DNA from: a virus
Length of the DNA: 24,404 nucleotides
Strand: one strand, 5' to 3'
Virus record (IMG/VR): IMGVR_UViG_3300049479_000025
Coordinates: 1-24,404 of that record
A model generated the notes under the pieces. The model was given only the letters and a program-made list of their open reading frames with translations, ran no database searches and was not told where the DNA came from. Both the position numbers and the translations under genes were made by a program. Positions 1 through 8,498 of the stretch are shown here, in pieces. Numbering within the stretch: the first letter of the stretch is position 1; every line of letters begins with the position of its first letter.

Positions 1-10
1 ATACACTCAT
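1..10 (-). CDS. Start of a gene cut by the window edge
   Basis: Only the first three codons are visible (M-S-V, then the edge). The ATG is preceded on the minus strand by AAGGA with a 6-nt spacer, and it lies 9 nt after the stop codon of the tail-fibre-like gene, in the same direction. This fits the next gene of the late operon. Its product cannot be inferred. Confidence 0.6.
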
Positions 11-19
11 GGTAATTCC

Positions 20-661
20 TTACGAAAGAGCAGAGGAGTTAACAACATAAACATTCGTACCGTCAGAGAAGTATGACAGGAGATATGTACCTGCTGCGCT
101 AATAGTCGCTAGAGCAGTCGCTGAGACCTTCGTATTCGCATGAGCAGAGACTGTATATCCACCAGAGTTCACCAACAGAATAAACCCACTCTGACCAGCA
201 GTGATGTTAGTAAAGGTCAGCGTAGCGGCTCCTGTTGGCGTAGCCTTGAAATTGTTTGTGACATTCATATCTAGCGACAGATCATTGTCCGTCGTTACCG
301 TACCCCGCTGAGATGCAGTCCAGGTAAACGCTACAGGAGTGTTTGACAGAGCCTTAGAGCCGTTGGTAAACACAGGCTGGCTAGCAGTCAGCGCAGAGAT
401 AACGGGAGCGCTGGCAAAGCTCGTAGCGCCTAGAAAGGTCGCAGTTCCGGTGAACGACGAAGTAGAGGTCACATAGAGTGAGCCACCTACAGTTACATCA
501 TCACCGTCAGTACCTGTCTGGAACCGCTTGAGAGCCGCCATGATCTCACGGCCCATGTTGTTCATGGACGAAGGTGGGCATCCCTCCGCAATGTTTACAC
601 CATTGACATCGGTGTTATTCGCTGCTGAGGCGTCGTATTCGCTAATTTTTGCTCGTGTCAC
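20..661 (-). CDS. Tail-fibre-like virion protein (conserved fibre N-terminus)
   Basis: A 213-aa protein beginning at GTG; AGGAG lies just upstream and the stop codon of the preceding gene sits between that site and the start, so translation is coupled. The N-terminal part (residues 6-47, with S-E-Y-D-A-S, N-N-T-D-V-N, I-A-E-G and M-N-N-M-G-R-E-I-M) matches from memory the short conserved N-terminal segment of many phage tail-fibre or appendage proteins, which anchors them to the particle. The rest (about 55-213) is Ser/Thr/Ala/Gly rich with short beta-strand-like stretches and no cysteine, as expected for a beta-structured fibre or carbohydrate-binding shaft. It is the last complete gene of the leftward structural run. 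The exact role and receptor are unknown. Confidence 0.7.
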   Translation of the reverse strand: MTRAKISEYDASAANNTDVNGVNIAEGCPPSSMNNMGREIMAALKRFQTGTDGDDVTVGGSLYVTSTSSFTGTATFLGATSFASAPVISALTASQPVFTNGSKALSNTPVAFTWTASQRGTVTTDNDLSLDMNVTNNFKATPTGAATLTFTNITAGQSGFILLVNSGGYTVSAHANTKVSATALATISAAGTYLLSYFSDGTNVYVVNSSALS

Positions 662-662
662 T

Positions 663-2699
663 TTACTCTCCTAAAAGTCCGGTTTGTGTTCCAGTTATGG
701 TTCCAATTCTTCCACCGCCTCTAGCGGCTTCCTCTCTCAACAACTGATCTAGGCTCTGTAAGCGAAGCAAAGCCTGCCTCTGAGCGTTTGGATCGAGTGA
801 GAATAGGGTAGATGACAAAGCCTCTGCCGTGGGTTGCCCTGGCCCTGTCATCGTGCGTAAGAGGTAATTCCTAGCAGTTCCAGTTACACCCTGACGCATT
901 AGACTTGGCACAAGTTCTTCCTCGCCCTCAAGCTCTCGCTGGGCAAGTGTTCTACGCATTGTCTGAGAACCGCCCATCATTGTTGTGTCGGTCTCTCGAA
1001 TTACCCTCTCTCTAACTAAACGAGCCTGAAGGTCTTCAAAAGCATCGGGGCCAATAAACGCTGCAAGCTGATCCCGCTTCTGTTTAGATGACCAGACCCT
1101 ACGAAGGATGTCATGTCCGTCTGTGCCTTTGTCAATGGTCTCTCGGATGTTGTCATACACACCGATTCGGAATCCTTCTTGTTCGGCAGGGGACAGATCA
1201 TCGTAAGTCTTGCGAAGCTGGCGAGGGTCTACCTTAGTGAACTTCTGGCCCTGCTCGATAGCATCGTAAATTTCCATTGGGCCAGCAAACGCTCTACGAG
1301 CTTCCTTGTAAGATGCAGGGCCAACCTCATCAATCACATTGACAAACTCTCTCCTACGCTCCTTGAGTTTGCCCATCTCAGTTTTGCCAATTCCTGATGT
1401 TGGGGCTTTACCCAAAAATAGAACATCGTCAAGACCTCGCTTGATGTAATCAAGAGTCATAAGGTCAAAGCCGCCAAGATCACCCATTTTCTTAGGGTCT
1501 GGAGGCAGTTCAATCCCATCAAGTGCAGCAAGCCTACGAGCAGTCTTGTAAGCATCTTGAAACTGCGGAATCTTCATAAACTTGTTAATGCGAGGGTCAT
1601 CAATAACGCCACCCTCTCGGTAAGCTCGTTTATAAAGAGGATCAGCTTGAGCATCAGCGGTTTTAATTAAATTATCAGCAAGGTCAAACGCATCTGCGTT
1701 AACTTGCAATGCCTCTCGGAAGTCTTGGGTGATCCGTTGAGGCGCACCGCCAATTCGTTCCTCTGCAAGACCACGAGCAGCTTGAGCAGCGCCAGGGTAC
1801 TGAGCCACAACATCGGCAAGCCTACGGGTGTTTTCTCCACCCAACTCGATGATGGTTTCTGGCTTATAGTTGGACTGCCTGATCTGATTAAGGCGATTCA
1901 GAGCATCTTGAAGGTCAATGCCATCTCGCTGCAATGCCTGAAGGAGTTTGACATCTGCTCGTTGTGCAAAATCGGTCGGAGTTTCCTTACCGAATAACCG
2001 CTTACCGGCCTGCACAACAGGCTCTGCAACCTTCCCACCAACCTTGGCAGCAGTCATACCCATCGGGCCAAAAGCAGCGCCCAACTGACCGCTTTCTTGA
2101 GCGCCCTGAAACCTACCTCTAGGTTGAGCTTCACCAGCACCCGTTACCGCACCTGATACGCCACCAGTAACAGAAGCGCCCGTTAAGCCAGCAATCGTTG
2201 GAGAAATTTTAGCCAACTGAGGGATGTTTTGTACTGCACGAACTGCACCCAGTCCACCGAGCAACATCTGAGGGGCGGAGCCAATAATCTTTCCACCAAT
2301 TACCTCGGTCGCAGGCGCTCCCATCTCGTATTCTTGTTGTGCGCCTTGGATGGCTGCCAAATTCTGCTCATAGCTTCCTTTGCCAATAAGTGCTTTAATC
2401 CCAGCCTCGGCCTCATCAGACCATCCAAATGTCAAACCTTGAAGGGTATTTTTAAACGGGCCAAAGTCAGCAATAACGCCTTTAGACTTGTTGTAATTTT
2501 CTACTGCCTTAGCAAACGAGTCTGTTGTGTAACCCTCAGACCGCAGATAAGTCAAAGTCTCATCTTTGTTGGCTCCAAGTTCAGCCATGCGACTCATGTT
2601 CCGCAGAACAAGTTCTAACTTTGGCGTGCCTCTAACAGAAGTAGATTTTGGCAAGTTTGGTTGAAGCAATTTTGTGAATTCTTCTTGCGTAATTGCCAT
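663..2699 (-). CDS. Large virion protein, candidate internal/ejection protein
   Basis: A 678-aa protein, ATG start with GGAG 8 nt upstream. It has a charged helical N-terminus (1-75), a Gly/Ala-rich, weakly hydrophobic region (about 130-220) that could insert in a membrane, and a long charged helical C-terminal half. The segment around 520-610 (I-D-K-G-T-D-G-H-D-I-L-R-R-V, then Q-A-R-L-V-R-E and S-Q-T-M-R-R-T) resembles, from memory, the C-terminal part of large podovirus structural proteins of unknown function. Together with the two genes upstream it forms the usual set of big Ala/Gln/Gly-rich proteins downstream of the tail genes, where podoviruses often keep proteins ejected with DNA. No lysozyme or transglycosylase motif was recognised. 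The ejection role is inference. Confidence 0.6.
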   Translation of the reverse strand: MAITQEEFTKLLQPNLPKSTSVRGTPKLELVLRNMSRMAELGANKDETLTYLRSEGYTTDSFAKAVENYNKSKGVIADFGPFKNTLQGLTFGWSDEAEAGIKALIGKGSYEQNLAAIQGAQQEYEMGAPATEVIGGKIIGSAPQMLLGGLGAVRAVQNIPQLAKISPTIAGLTGASVTGGVSGAVTGAGEAQPRGRFQGAQESGQLGAAFGPMGMTAAKVGGKVAEPVVQAGKRLFGKETPTDFAQRADVKLLQALQRDGIDLQDALNRLNQIRQSNYKPETIIELGGENTRRLADVVAQYPGAAQAARGLAEERIGGAPQRITQDFREALQVNADAFDLADNLIKTADAQADPLYKRAYREGGVIDDPRINKFMKIPQFQDAYKTARRLAALDGIELPPDPKKMGDLGGFDLMTLDYIKRGLDDVLFLGKAPTSGIGKTEMGKLKERRREFVNVIDEVGPASYKEARRAFAGPMEIYDAIEQGQKFTKVDPRQLRKTYDDLSPAEQEGFRIGVYDNIRETIDKGTDGHDILRRVWSSKQKRDQLAAFIGPDAFEDLQARLVRERVIRETDTTMMGGSQTMRRTLAQRELEGEEELVPSLMRQGVTGTARNYLLRTMTGPGQPTAEALSSTLFSLDPNAQRQALLRLQSLDQLLREEAARGGGRIGTITGTQTGLLGE

Positions 2700-2704
2700 A
2701 TTTA

Positions 2705-3964
2705 TTACTCCAGTCCGAATTTTTTCTTGATTTCATCGGCAGTTGAAGATAGTTTGCCTTTTTTGGTCTCAGATATTTTAACTTTAGGCAACTCAGGCAT
2801 CTTAAAGACTGGGCCTGCGTTAATTATCATTGCTCTGGTCGTTGCGTTTCTAGCGTCTTTCTTTGCTTGGATGGTGTCTGGATCATCACCAGGGAGAGGG
2901 AAGTAAGTTTCATACTCTTTTTCCATCTCGTCTACACCAATCGCAGCACCTGACTCTTTACGCAAGTTGGCACGAATCCAGTTCATAGCTGCCTGCTTGT
3001 AACGCTGCTGATTAGTGTCTGCAAACTGGCGTTCTAAGTATCCGCCAACAAAAGGAACACCGCCTGCAATAGAAGTTGTGGTGGTTGGCAATCCAACACC
3101 TGCACCTTCAAGTGTATTAAGAATGTTTTGAGACCTGACCATACGATCAGCAAAACCAGCAGACAACTTCTGCCCTTCTGTTCCTTCTAGCCTCTTTGTC
3201 TCACGCTCTTGCGCTGCTGACGACTGTCTTTCTTCACGCTCTTGTCTAGCAATAAAATCTCTCTGTTGACGCTCAAGTTTGGCAAGACGATCCCGCTCTG
3301 CCCTGTCTAGGCGATCACGCTCATCTCGATCTTTGCGCTCTTGAGCAGATTCCGTCCTAGAGATAAAAGCATCCTCCATGCGCTGAAGATCAAGAATCCT
3401 TTGGTTTGCCTGCTCCTCAGTCAGAACACCCTGCTCAAAACTCTTTGTGTACTGTTCTGCAAGTTGCTTAACACCTGGGCTAGTTGCCAAAGTAAACGGC
3501 TTGAATGGGTTCTCCATCTCCATACCAGGTTGACGGAAAAGCCCAGCACGACGAGCAGCAGTCTGCGACTCAGCCATGTTCTTGATAATGTCGTACGCAC
3601 CAAGGTTTTGTAACTCAGGAATACGCTGCTCCATCGGGAGTTGCATCGCTGCTTGAATCTTGGACTGACGCTGCTTCATCATCTCTTGCTCTTGACGCTT
3701 GGCAAGAAGGTCTTGCAGTTGAGTACGCCTCAGAATCCCCTGTAGCGTCTCGTCAAATGCTCGTTGTTGTCCCTGCATGTAAGCAGGTGCAGCCATGCCT
3801 AGCCCCTGTAAGGTGCTAACACGACGACCACCGCCACCCTGACCAGCTTGCATGAGTGCGCTGCCAAGAGACAGAAGCCCTTGTACACGAGCGTCTCTTT
3901 CTGTTTGCTGGCGTTGCTCTGGGGTCAACAGACCCAACTGCGACAATAGTTCTAGTTCATCCAT
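2705..3964 (-). CDS. Coiled-coil virion protein, candidate internal/ejection protein
   Basis: A 419-aa protein. Its ATG overlaps the previous stop by one base (TAATG), with GAGGG 8 nt upstream. Residues 1-60 contain a Gly-rich stretch (GQGGGGRR). Residues about 190-265 are an extremely charged Arg/Glu/Asp/Gln stretch, predicted to be a long coiled coil. The segment with N-W-I-R-A-N-L-R-K-E-S-G-A-A-I-G followed by Y-F-P-L-P-G-D (about 328-355) is a signature I recognise from many podovirus-like structural proteins (R-K-E-S-G-A-A-I, F-P-x-P-G-D), whose function is not established. Its position suggests an internal or DNA-ejection component; a tail accessory protein is the alternative. Confidence 0.6.
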   Translation of the reverse strand: MDELELLSQLGLLTPEQRQQTERDARVQGLLSLGSALMQAGQGGGGRRVSTLQGLGMAAPAYMQGQQRAFDETLQGILRRTQLQDLLAKRQEQEMMKQRQSKIQAAMQLPMEQRIPELQNLGAYDIIKNMAESQTAARRAGLFRQPGMEMENPFKPFTLATSPGVKQLAEQYTKSFEQGVLTEEQANQRILDLQRMEDAFISRTESAQERKDRDERDRLDRAERDRLAKLERQQRDFIARQEREERQSSAAQERETKRLEGTEGQKLSAGFADRMVRSQNILNTLEGAGVGLPTTTTSIAGGVPFVGGYLERQFADTNQQRYKQAAMNWIRANLRKESGAAIGVDEMEKEYETYFPLPGDDPDTIQAKKDARNATTRAMIINAGPVFKMPELPKVKISETKKGKLSSTADEIKKKFGLE

Positions 3965-4797
3965 TACAGAAGCCCTCTACGATATGGTTCAGCGGTAGGC
4001 AGAAGACCTGCCTTGCCTTGTAACAAACCTAATAGACTTGAGTAGTCAACGCCACGAGGTTGTGATGCTCCACCCTCAGATACAAGTCCAGCTTGTTGTT
4101 GCACAGTCTTTGGCGTAAAAGATTCAGCAAGTCTGCCAACATCCTTTAGCGTCTCACTTAAATTAAACGGAATGTCAGTGCTTGAGATGCCTGCATTAAC
4201 ACCACCCTGAATGAGTGGGTTGATGCCGATGCTCGAAAGATATGACTGGAAAGACCCAGGAACAGGGGTAGCACCAGCAGTCTTTAATCCCTCTTGAGTC
4301 AGGAACTCTTGGAATGATCCAGGCGCATAAGACGCACCGCCAACAGGAACATCTCCAGCAGGTGTCTCTGGTGTGGTGAACCCTTCTAAACCAATGGCCT
4401 CTGTGATGGAGGGCAAGAGGGCCTGACCTGCCAAGTACATTGCAACCGCTTTGACCGCAGTTCCACCATACTTTTGCAGGTCACTTAGGTCATTCTTAGC
4501 CATGTTCCAAGTGCCGATGACATTACCCTCTGCGTCAACGGCCTCAAATGGCTTGAAAATACCGCTATCGTTATAAACACCTTTTTTACCCTGATACCAC
4601 TCACCTAATGGCTTTGCAATAAAGGCTGTATTTTGTGGCCCTTGCCCTACCGAATACTCAGAAGTGCTGAGTAGCTCTACTTCCTCTCCGGTTTTTGCAT
4701 CTGTTCCAAAGTATCGAGTAGGAACATATGCTTCATCAGAACTCAGTAGAGTCTCTGGCGTTCCTGGTACAACCCGAATGTTGGTGTACTTAGCCAT
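3964..4797 (-). CDS. Virion-operon protein of unknown function with PGSFQ repeat
   Basis: A 277-aa protein coupled at both ends by TAATG overlaps. I do not recognise the family. The N-terminal 100 residues look like a compact mixed fold rich in Tyr/Gly/Asp. A short hydrophobic helix lies near 113-135 (A-V-K-A-V-A-M-Y-L-A-G-Q-A-L-L). The C-terminal half is low complexity (Gly/Pro/Ser/Thr) and contains a duplicated unit starting PGSFQ-x-(F/Y)-L at residues 159 and 180, 21 residues apart. Its tight coupling to two likely virion proteins suggests a structural or ejected role, which is inference. Confidence 0.6.
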   Translation of the reverse strand: MAKYTNIRVVPGTPETLLSSDEAYVPTRYFGTDAKTGEEVELLSTSEYSVGQGPQNTAFIAKPLGEWYQGKKGVYNDSGIFKPFEAVDAEGNVIGTWNMAKNDLSDLQKYGGTAVKAVAMYLAGQALLPSITEAIGLEGFTTPETPAGDVPVGGASYAPGSFQEFLTQEGLKTAGATPVPGSFQSYLSSIGINPLIQGGVNAGISSTDIPFNLSETLKDVGRLAESFTPKTVQQQAGLVSEGGASQPRGVDYSSLLGLLQGKAGLLPTAEPYRRGLL

Positions 4798-6287
4798 TAT
4801 CCGAATGTCCCTGTAAACCAGTTGTAGACACGATTAGTGGTGTCTGGGAATAACTTTGCGGCAGTACCTGCGATATTTATCGCTGCGCCTGCGTTCTGCA
4901 AGAATGAGTTGCTTTGTTGTTCAGGCGCTCCAGTCAGCCTTCCAAGAGGACTTCCGTAGATGCTCGACAGATACCCACTGAGTTGCTGATAAGGCAACTG
5001 CTGCTGGTATTGGAAGCGCTGCATGGACTCTTGCAGAGGTTGAGCCGCAATCGCTTCCCTCTGTGCGCCAACCTGTGCGAGTTGCTGGATCGGCATGAAT
5101 TGAGTCTGGTAGAACTGAGGAGCCATTGCGCCAAACTGAGCCAACTGAGGAATAGCAGCCTGTTGGTATGCCCTCTCTTGTTGGAACTGCTGGCCTGCGA
5201 TGTTTGAAGTGATGTCACCTGCTGCACGAGTAAACGCTTCTGTTGCGCCAGAGGTTGCCCTCTCCATTGCACCAGAGCCATAACGCCCAGCCTGCGAGAA
5301 CTGAGAGGAAATCCCAGGAATGACTTGCTCGGTGAACTGCTTTTGTAGCGGACGCAAGGCAGCGCTTAGTTGAGCCTGAAGATAAGGCGACTCCTTTACA
5401 TACTCGCCTGCTGCGACCTTCGTAGCCTCGCCCATAGCCTTTTGGAAGGCAGTCTGACCTTCTTCGAGGATAGGCGCACGATTGGCGAGTTGCTCTGCCC
5501 GTGAGAGCGCAGTCAATGTCTGCTGACTTGGGGAGACATACATCTGCTCTGGGTAGAGTTGCGGAGCCTGACCCTGCAAGAATAGTTGCCTTGCTCGACC
5601 AAGTGCCTCACTCAGATACGGGGCAATAGTGGGGTCAATCCTAGACTCACCAGCGTTAGCGGCAAGACCTGCGGTAGCGCCAGGAGCATCTTGACCCTTT
5701 GCGCCTGCTCGGAAAGCTGCAATCTCCTCTGGGTCAATTCCAGGTGTAGCTCCACCCTTGAATTGATTCATCCAGAATTTGAGACCCTCTTGGTCAGGAT
5801 CACGCAAGAAGTATTGCTGGTACAGGTTTCTTACATCTTGCTCGGTGAATCCTGGCTGAGTAGTCCCCCCTGTGGTTCCTCCATCTGTGGTTTCACCGCC
5901 AGTTCTAATGGTCTCACCAGCAGCCCTTGCGCCAGCCAAGAAACGATTGATCTCGTCTTGAGAGATGTTCCCGTCAGAGGCAAACTCCCTGCGGTAGAAA
6001 TCAAGTCCAGCAGGGTCAGCAGAGCGACCAAGATAGGTTTGGTACAGGTTCTCGATGTCACCCGTAGACAACAATCCTTCACCACCTTGAGCAGCCCGTT
6101 GCTTGAGAGCTTCTGCCGCTTGAGTGTTCACTTGGTTCACATCGAACCCAGCGACACCAGCAAGGAATCGGTCAATTTCAGAAGGCTCAATCGTAGGCCC
6201 AAACTCACGGGTATAAAACTCTCGACCAGAAGGATCAGGCGCACGCCCTAGAACCTGTTGGTATAGATCATTAAGTGTCACAGCCAT
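4797..6287 (-). CDS. Virion protein with three N-terminal DUF4214-like repeats
   Basis: A 496-aa protein; ATG with AGGA 7-8 nt upstream, TAATG coupling to the next gene. The N-terminal 200 residues hold three copies of a unit of about 40 residues: LYQQVLGRAPDPSG (from residue 8), LYQTYLGRSADPAG (from 81) and LYQQYFLRDPDQEG (from 155), each followed by an aromatic (F-Y or F-W) and ending in F-x-A-G. This is the DUF4214 pattern known from bacterial surface proteins. A Gly/Thr linker (121-148) separates copies two and three. Residues 215-455 are Gln/Ala-rich helices with Y-G-S-G-A, Q-F-Q-Q-E-R-A-Y and L-P-Y-Q-Q-L-S-G-Y-L, a pattern common in large phage structural proteins. Probably virion-associated; the repeats may bind a cell-surface partner. 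Confidence 0.65.
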   Translation of the reverse strand: MAVTLNDLYQQVLGRAPDPSGREFYTREFGPTIEPSEIDRFLAGVAGFDVNQVNTQAAEALKQRAAQGGEGLLSTGDIENLYQTYLGRSADPAGLDFYRREFASDGNISQDEINRFLAGARAAGETIRTGGETTDGGTTGGTTQPGFTEQDVRNLYQQYFLRDPDQEGLKFWMNQFKGGATPGIDPEEIAAFRAGAKGQDAPGATAGLAANAGESRIDPTIAPYLSEALGRARQLFLQGQAPQLYPEQMYVSPSQQTLTALSRAEQLANRAPILEEGQTAFQKAMGEATKVAAGEYVKESPYLQAQLSAALRPLQKQFTEQVIPGISSQFSQAGRYGSGAMERATSGATEAFTRAAGDITSNIAGQQFQQERAYQQAAIPQLAQFGAMAPQFYQTQFMPIQQLAQVGAQREAIAAQPLQESMQRFQYQQQLPYQQLSGYLSSIYGSPLGRLTGAPEQQSNSFLQNAGAAINIAGTAAKLFPDTTNRVYNWFTGTFG

Positions 6288-6291
6288 GTTG

Positions 6292-7074
6292 TCATCCTAT
6301 AAGAATGTAAGCGTAAGTCTTGTCTGCCGTTGCGTTGGCATAGTGACTTATGGTTGCCTGCCCATTCTGTTGAGCAGATACATAAACATTTGAGTAAGCC
6401 AAAGGCGCAATAAACTGAACTTTAATCGTTGCCGCAGGGATTGCAGGTCGAGGCACTGTCCCATCAGCAGCGAAGTGTTCCAGAGTCACGGTTGTGTTAC
6501 TTACCGCACCCGCTACCTCAATGTAGTCACCAGCCGCTAAAGTCAGCACATACAGACCAACCCCGACCACATGAGAAGGGTCGCCTGTGCTTTTACGAGC
6601 AGGCAAGAAGAATCTTCGTCCGGTGTTCGCAACATCACTGCCGTTCTTCTTCACCCACACATCTGCGTACTCACCGTCGTTATTTGAGTTTTGCAGTTGT
6701 AGCGAATAATCGATCTGATAAGTTCCAGCGTTCCTCACATTTATTCGTGAGGTGTTGCTGAGATAAACCCCGTTGGACTCCTCAGTGACATCCCACGACA
6801 CAAGGGCAGTCGTTCCCGCACCTGGAGCAGTCTGGTCGGTGTCGTTTCTGAATTCACCATAAGGCGCAGCGTCTGTAAAAGCAGCACTTGAAAAAGGAAT
6901 CAGGACAATCTTTGTATCCGGTGAGATACGCTCGTCAAATAGTGTGGTGGATGTGGCATTGCCAGTCGCCAGGGTGATAGTCCCTGTATTGTTGGTCTTG
7001 CCATTCATGATCCCGTTGACAATCTCGGCAACTACACGAGGGTCTTGTCCGAAGGGAGGTAGAACTCGGAACAT
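6292..7074 (-). CDS. Tail/appendage protein with C1q-like jelly-roll domain
   Basis: A 260-aa protein, start overlapping the previous stop (TAATG), GGGA upstream. Residues about 85-195 show the C1q/TNF-like jelly-roll pattern seen in phage appendage proteins: G-V-Y-L-S-N-T-S-R-I, then N-A-G-T-Y-Q-I-D-Y-S-L-Q, then V-W-V-K-K-N-G-S-D-V, and a strand with L-A-A-G-D-Y-I-E-V. Such domains usually trimerise and decorate tails or capsids. The N-terminus (R-V-L-P-P-F-G-Q-D-P-R-V-V-A-E-I-V-N-G-I-M-N-G) resembles the short leader that starts many phage neck or tail decoration proteins. It lies directly after the tail-hub gene. The receptor or partner is unknown. Confidence 0.65.
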   Translation of the reverse strand: MFRVLPPFGQDPRVVAEIVNGIMNGKTNNTGTITLATGNATSTTLFDERISPDTKIVLIPFSSAAFTDAAPYGEFRNDTDQTAPGAGTTALVSWDVTEESNGVYLSNTSRINVRNAGTYQIDYSLQLQNSNNDGEYADVWVKKNGSDVANTGRRFFLPARKSTGDPSHVVGVGLYVLTLAAGDYIEVAGAVSNTTVTLEHFAADGTVPRPAIPAATIKVQFIAPLAYSNVYVSAQQNGQATISHYANATADKTYAYILIG

Positions 7075-8498
7075 TATCGAGTCCCAGCAGGGTTGAGGTC
7101 TACATCCACCGCAATCGCTGATGACCAGTTATCTCCGGTGGGAGTGACCCGTAGACGATGATACTTGCCAACTGACCGCAAGCCAACCCTGTTATCAGAA
7201 TTAGCTGCCACAGATGTTCCAAATGTAGGTGTATCAGAGAGTAAGAGACGACTAGCAATCGCCACACTCGCACTGCCATTGTCTACAACAGGACGGGCAA
7301 GGTTCACCATCGAAGTGATGCCATCACCAAAGTCAGGGGTCTCAATCAGTCCCGTCTTGGCTGGGCCAGAAAATGTAATAATTTTAGCCGCTGAGACTCC
7401 AGCCAGAGATAGCTTGCCACCAAGCCACACACGACTGTCAAGCGAAGTGTTAAGAGCATCAATCGAAGCCGAATAATTATCCAGACCTTCAAGAGTTGCA
7501 GACGGAGTTGACGAGCTTGCCACTCTTGAGACCGTTGAATCAGCATAAGACCACCGCTTAGTAACTGTGTGGTAGATCAAAAGACGATACTGGTTGTCCA
7601 GAGTTGGGTAGCCCCACACAATCAGGTTACGCTCTGGGTCAACCGCAGATGACATGTTGTTGATGCTTGAGTCAATCACAGTACTGAAGAAGTACCGATT
7701 GACCTTCTCACCACCGATGTTCTCGATCTGCTGCCCGTTGCACGAATAGAATCCGTCAGCAGCCAACCAGTAAGTGATGCCCTGCCATTGAATAACAGAG
7801 TTAGGCTCGTAGCACCCAAGGTTGCGTGAGATGTTGTCAAACTGGAACACCAGAGGAGTTCCTACATACGACATTCGCAGAATTGAACTCTCAAGCAAAA
7901 CAAGCCCAAACTCGCCACCCGTAACACCCTGAATATCACCACCGTCAGGAAGGTCTTGGAAGTCTGCCTGCGTAACTGCTGAACTTGTCCAAGTGTTCGG
8001 GTTGTTAATCCCAGACCACTGCACTCGATTTCCGAGACTCGGTTGGTTGCCACTCACAACAAAGTCTCGCACCACCGTCACGAACTTCGCAACAGGCGCT
8101 CCACTCAAAACCTGAAAGTTGCCAACAGATGTGAGGTCGTAATACTGAAGCGTATTCGGGGAGCCAGCAGCAATCAGATAGTTACCAAACTGCGTAAAGC
8201 GCCAGCGATCTGTCGTTGTGTAGGTAGTCGCAGATACATTGTCTAAACTCAGGTCAGACGAATCCAACAGAAAGAGTTTCGTAGACCCAGCACCGAATAC
8301 CTTGGTCGCACCGTCGGGGGTCTTAGCAGCCACCACATTGTTAAGATTTTCGGTTGCAGACTGTGAGTAATCTTCCTCAGTCGGAAATGGCCCATAGCCT
8401 GCCGCACGAGGATAGACATTCTTCGCAGTCACCAACGCCCCAACAACTCCAGGCTGGTCAGGAAGCCACTCAGTAAATGTTATCCGACTTGTTGCCAT
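7074..8498 (-). CDS. P22 gp10-like tail hub / DNA stabilisation protein
   Basis: A 474-aa protein, ATG with GGAAG 6 nt upstream, starting 19 nt inside the preceding gene. Its length, all-beta character with many aromatic strands, and its place after the adaptor gene match the P22 gp10 (phage stabilisation protein) type, about 470 aa, which closes the portal channel and carries the tail needle or spikes. Visible parallels are a central R-D-F-V-V-S-G strand (about 144-150), a W-x-A-A-D-G-F-Y segment, and a C-terminal strand with V-G-K-Y-H-R-L-R-V that looks like the last domain of gp10. The identification rests on remembered family features, not alignment; a different beta-propeller tail protein is the alternative. 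Confidence 0.6.
   Translation of the reverse strand: MATSRITFTEWLPDQPGVVGALVTAKNVYPRAAGYGPFPTEEDYSQSATENLNNVVAAKTPDGATKVFGAGSTKLFLLDSSDLSLDNVSATTYTTTDRWRFTQFGNYLIAAGSPNTLQYYDLTSVGNFQVLSGAPVAKFVTVVRDFVVSGNQPSLGNRVQWSGINNPNTWTSSAVTQADFQDLPDGGDIQGVTGGEFGLVLLESSILRMSYVGTPLVFQFDNISRNLGCYEPNSVIQWQGITYWLAADGFYSCNGQQIENIGGEKVNRYFFSTVIDSSINNMSSAVDPERNLIVWGYPTLDNQYRLLIYHTVTKRWSYADSTVSRVASSSTPSATLEGLDNYSASIDALNTSLDSRVWLGGKLSLAGVSAAKIITFSGPAKTGLIETPDFGDGITSMVNLARPVVDNGSASVAIASRLLLSDTPTFGTSVAANSDNRVGLRSVGKYHRLRVTPTGDNWSSAIAVDVDLNPAGTR

Noticed and set aside
5586-6251. A 221-codon plus-strand frame opposite the DUF4214-like protein
   Set aside because: Antisense shadow of a gene with clear repeats and ribosome site; no protein features of its own.
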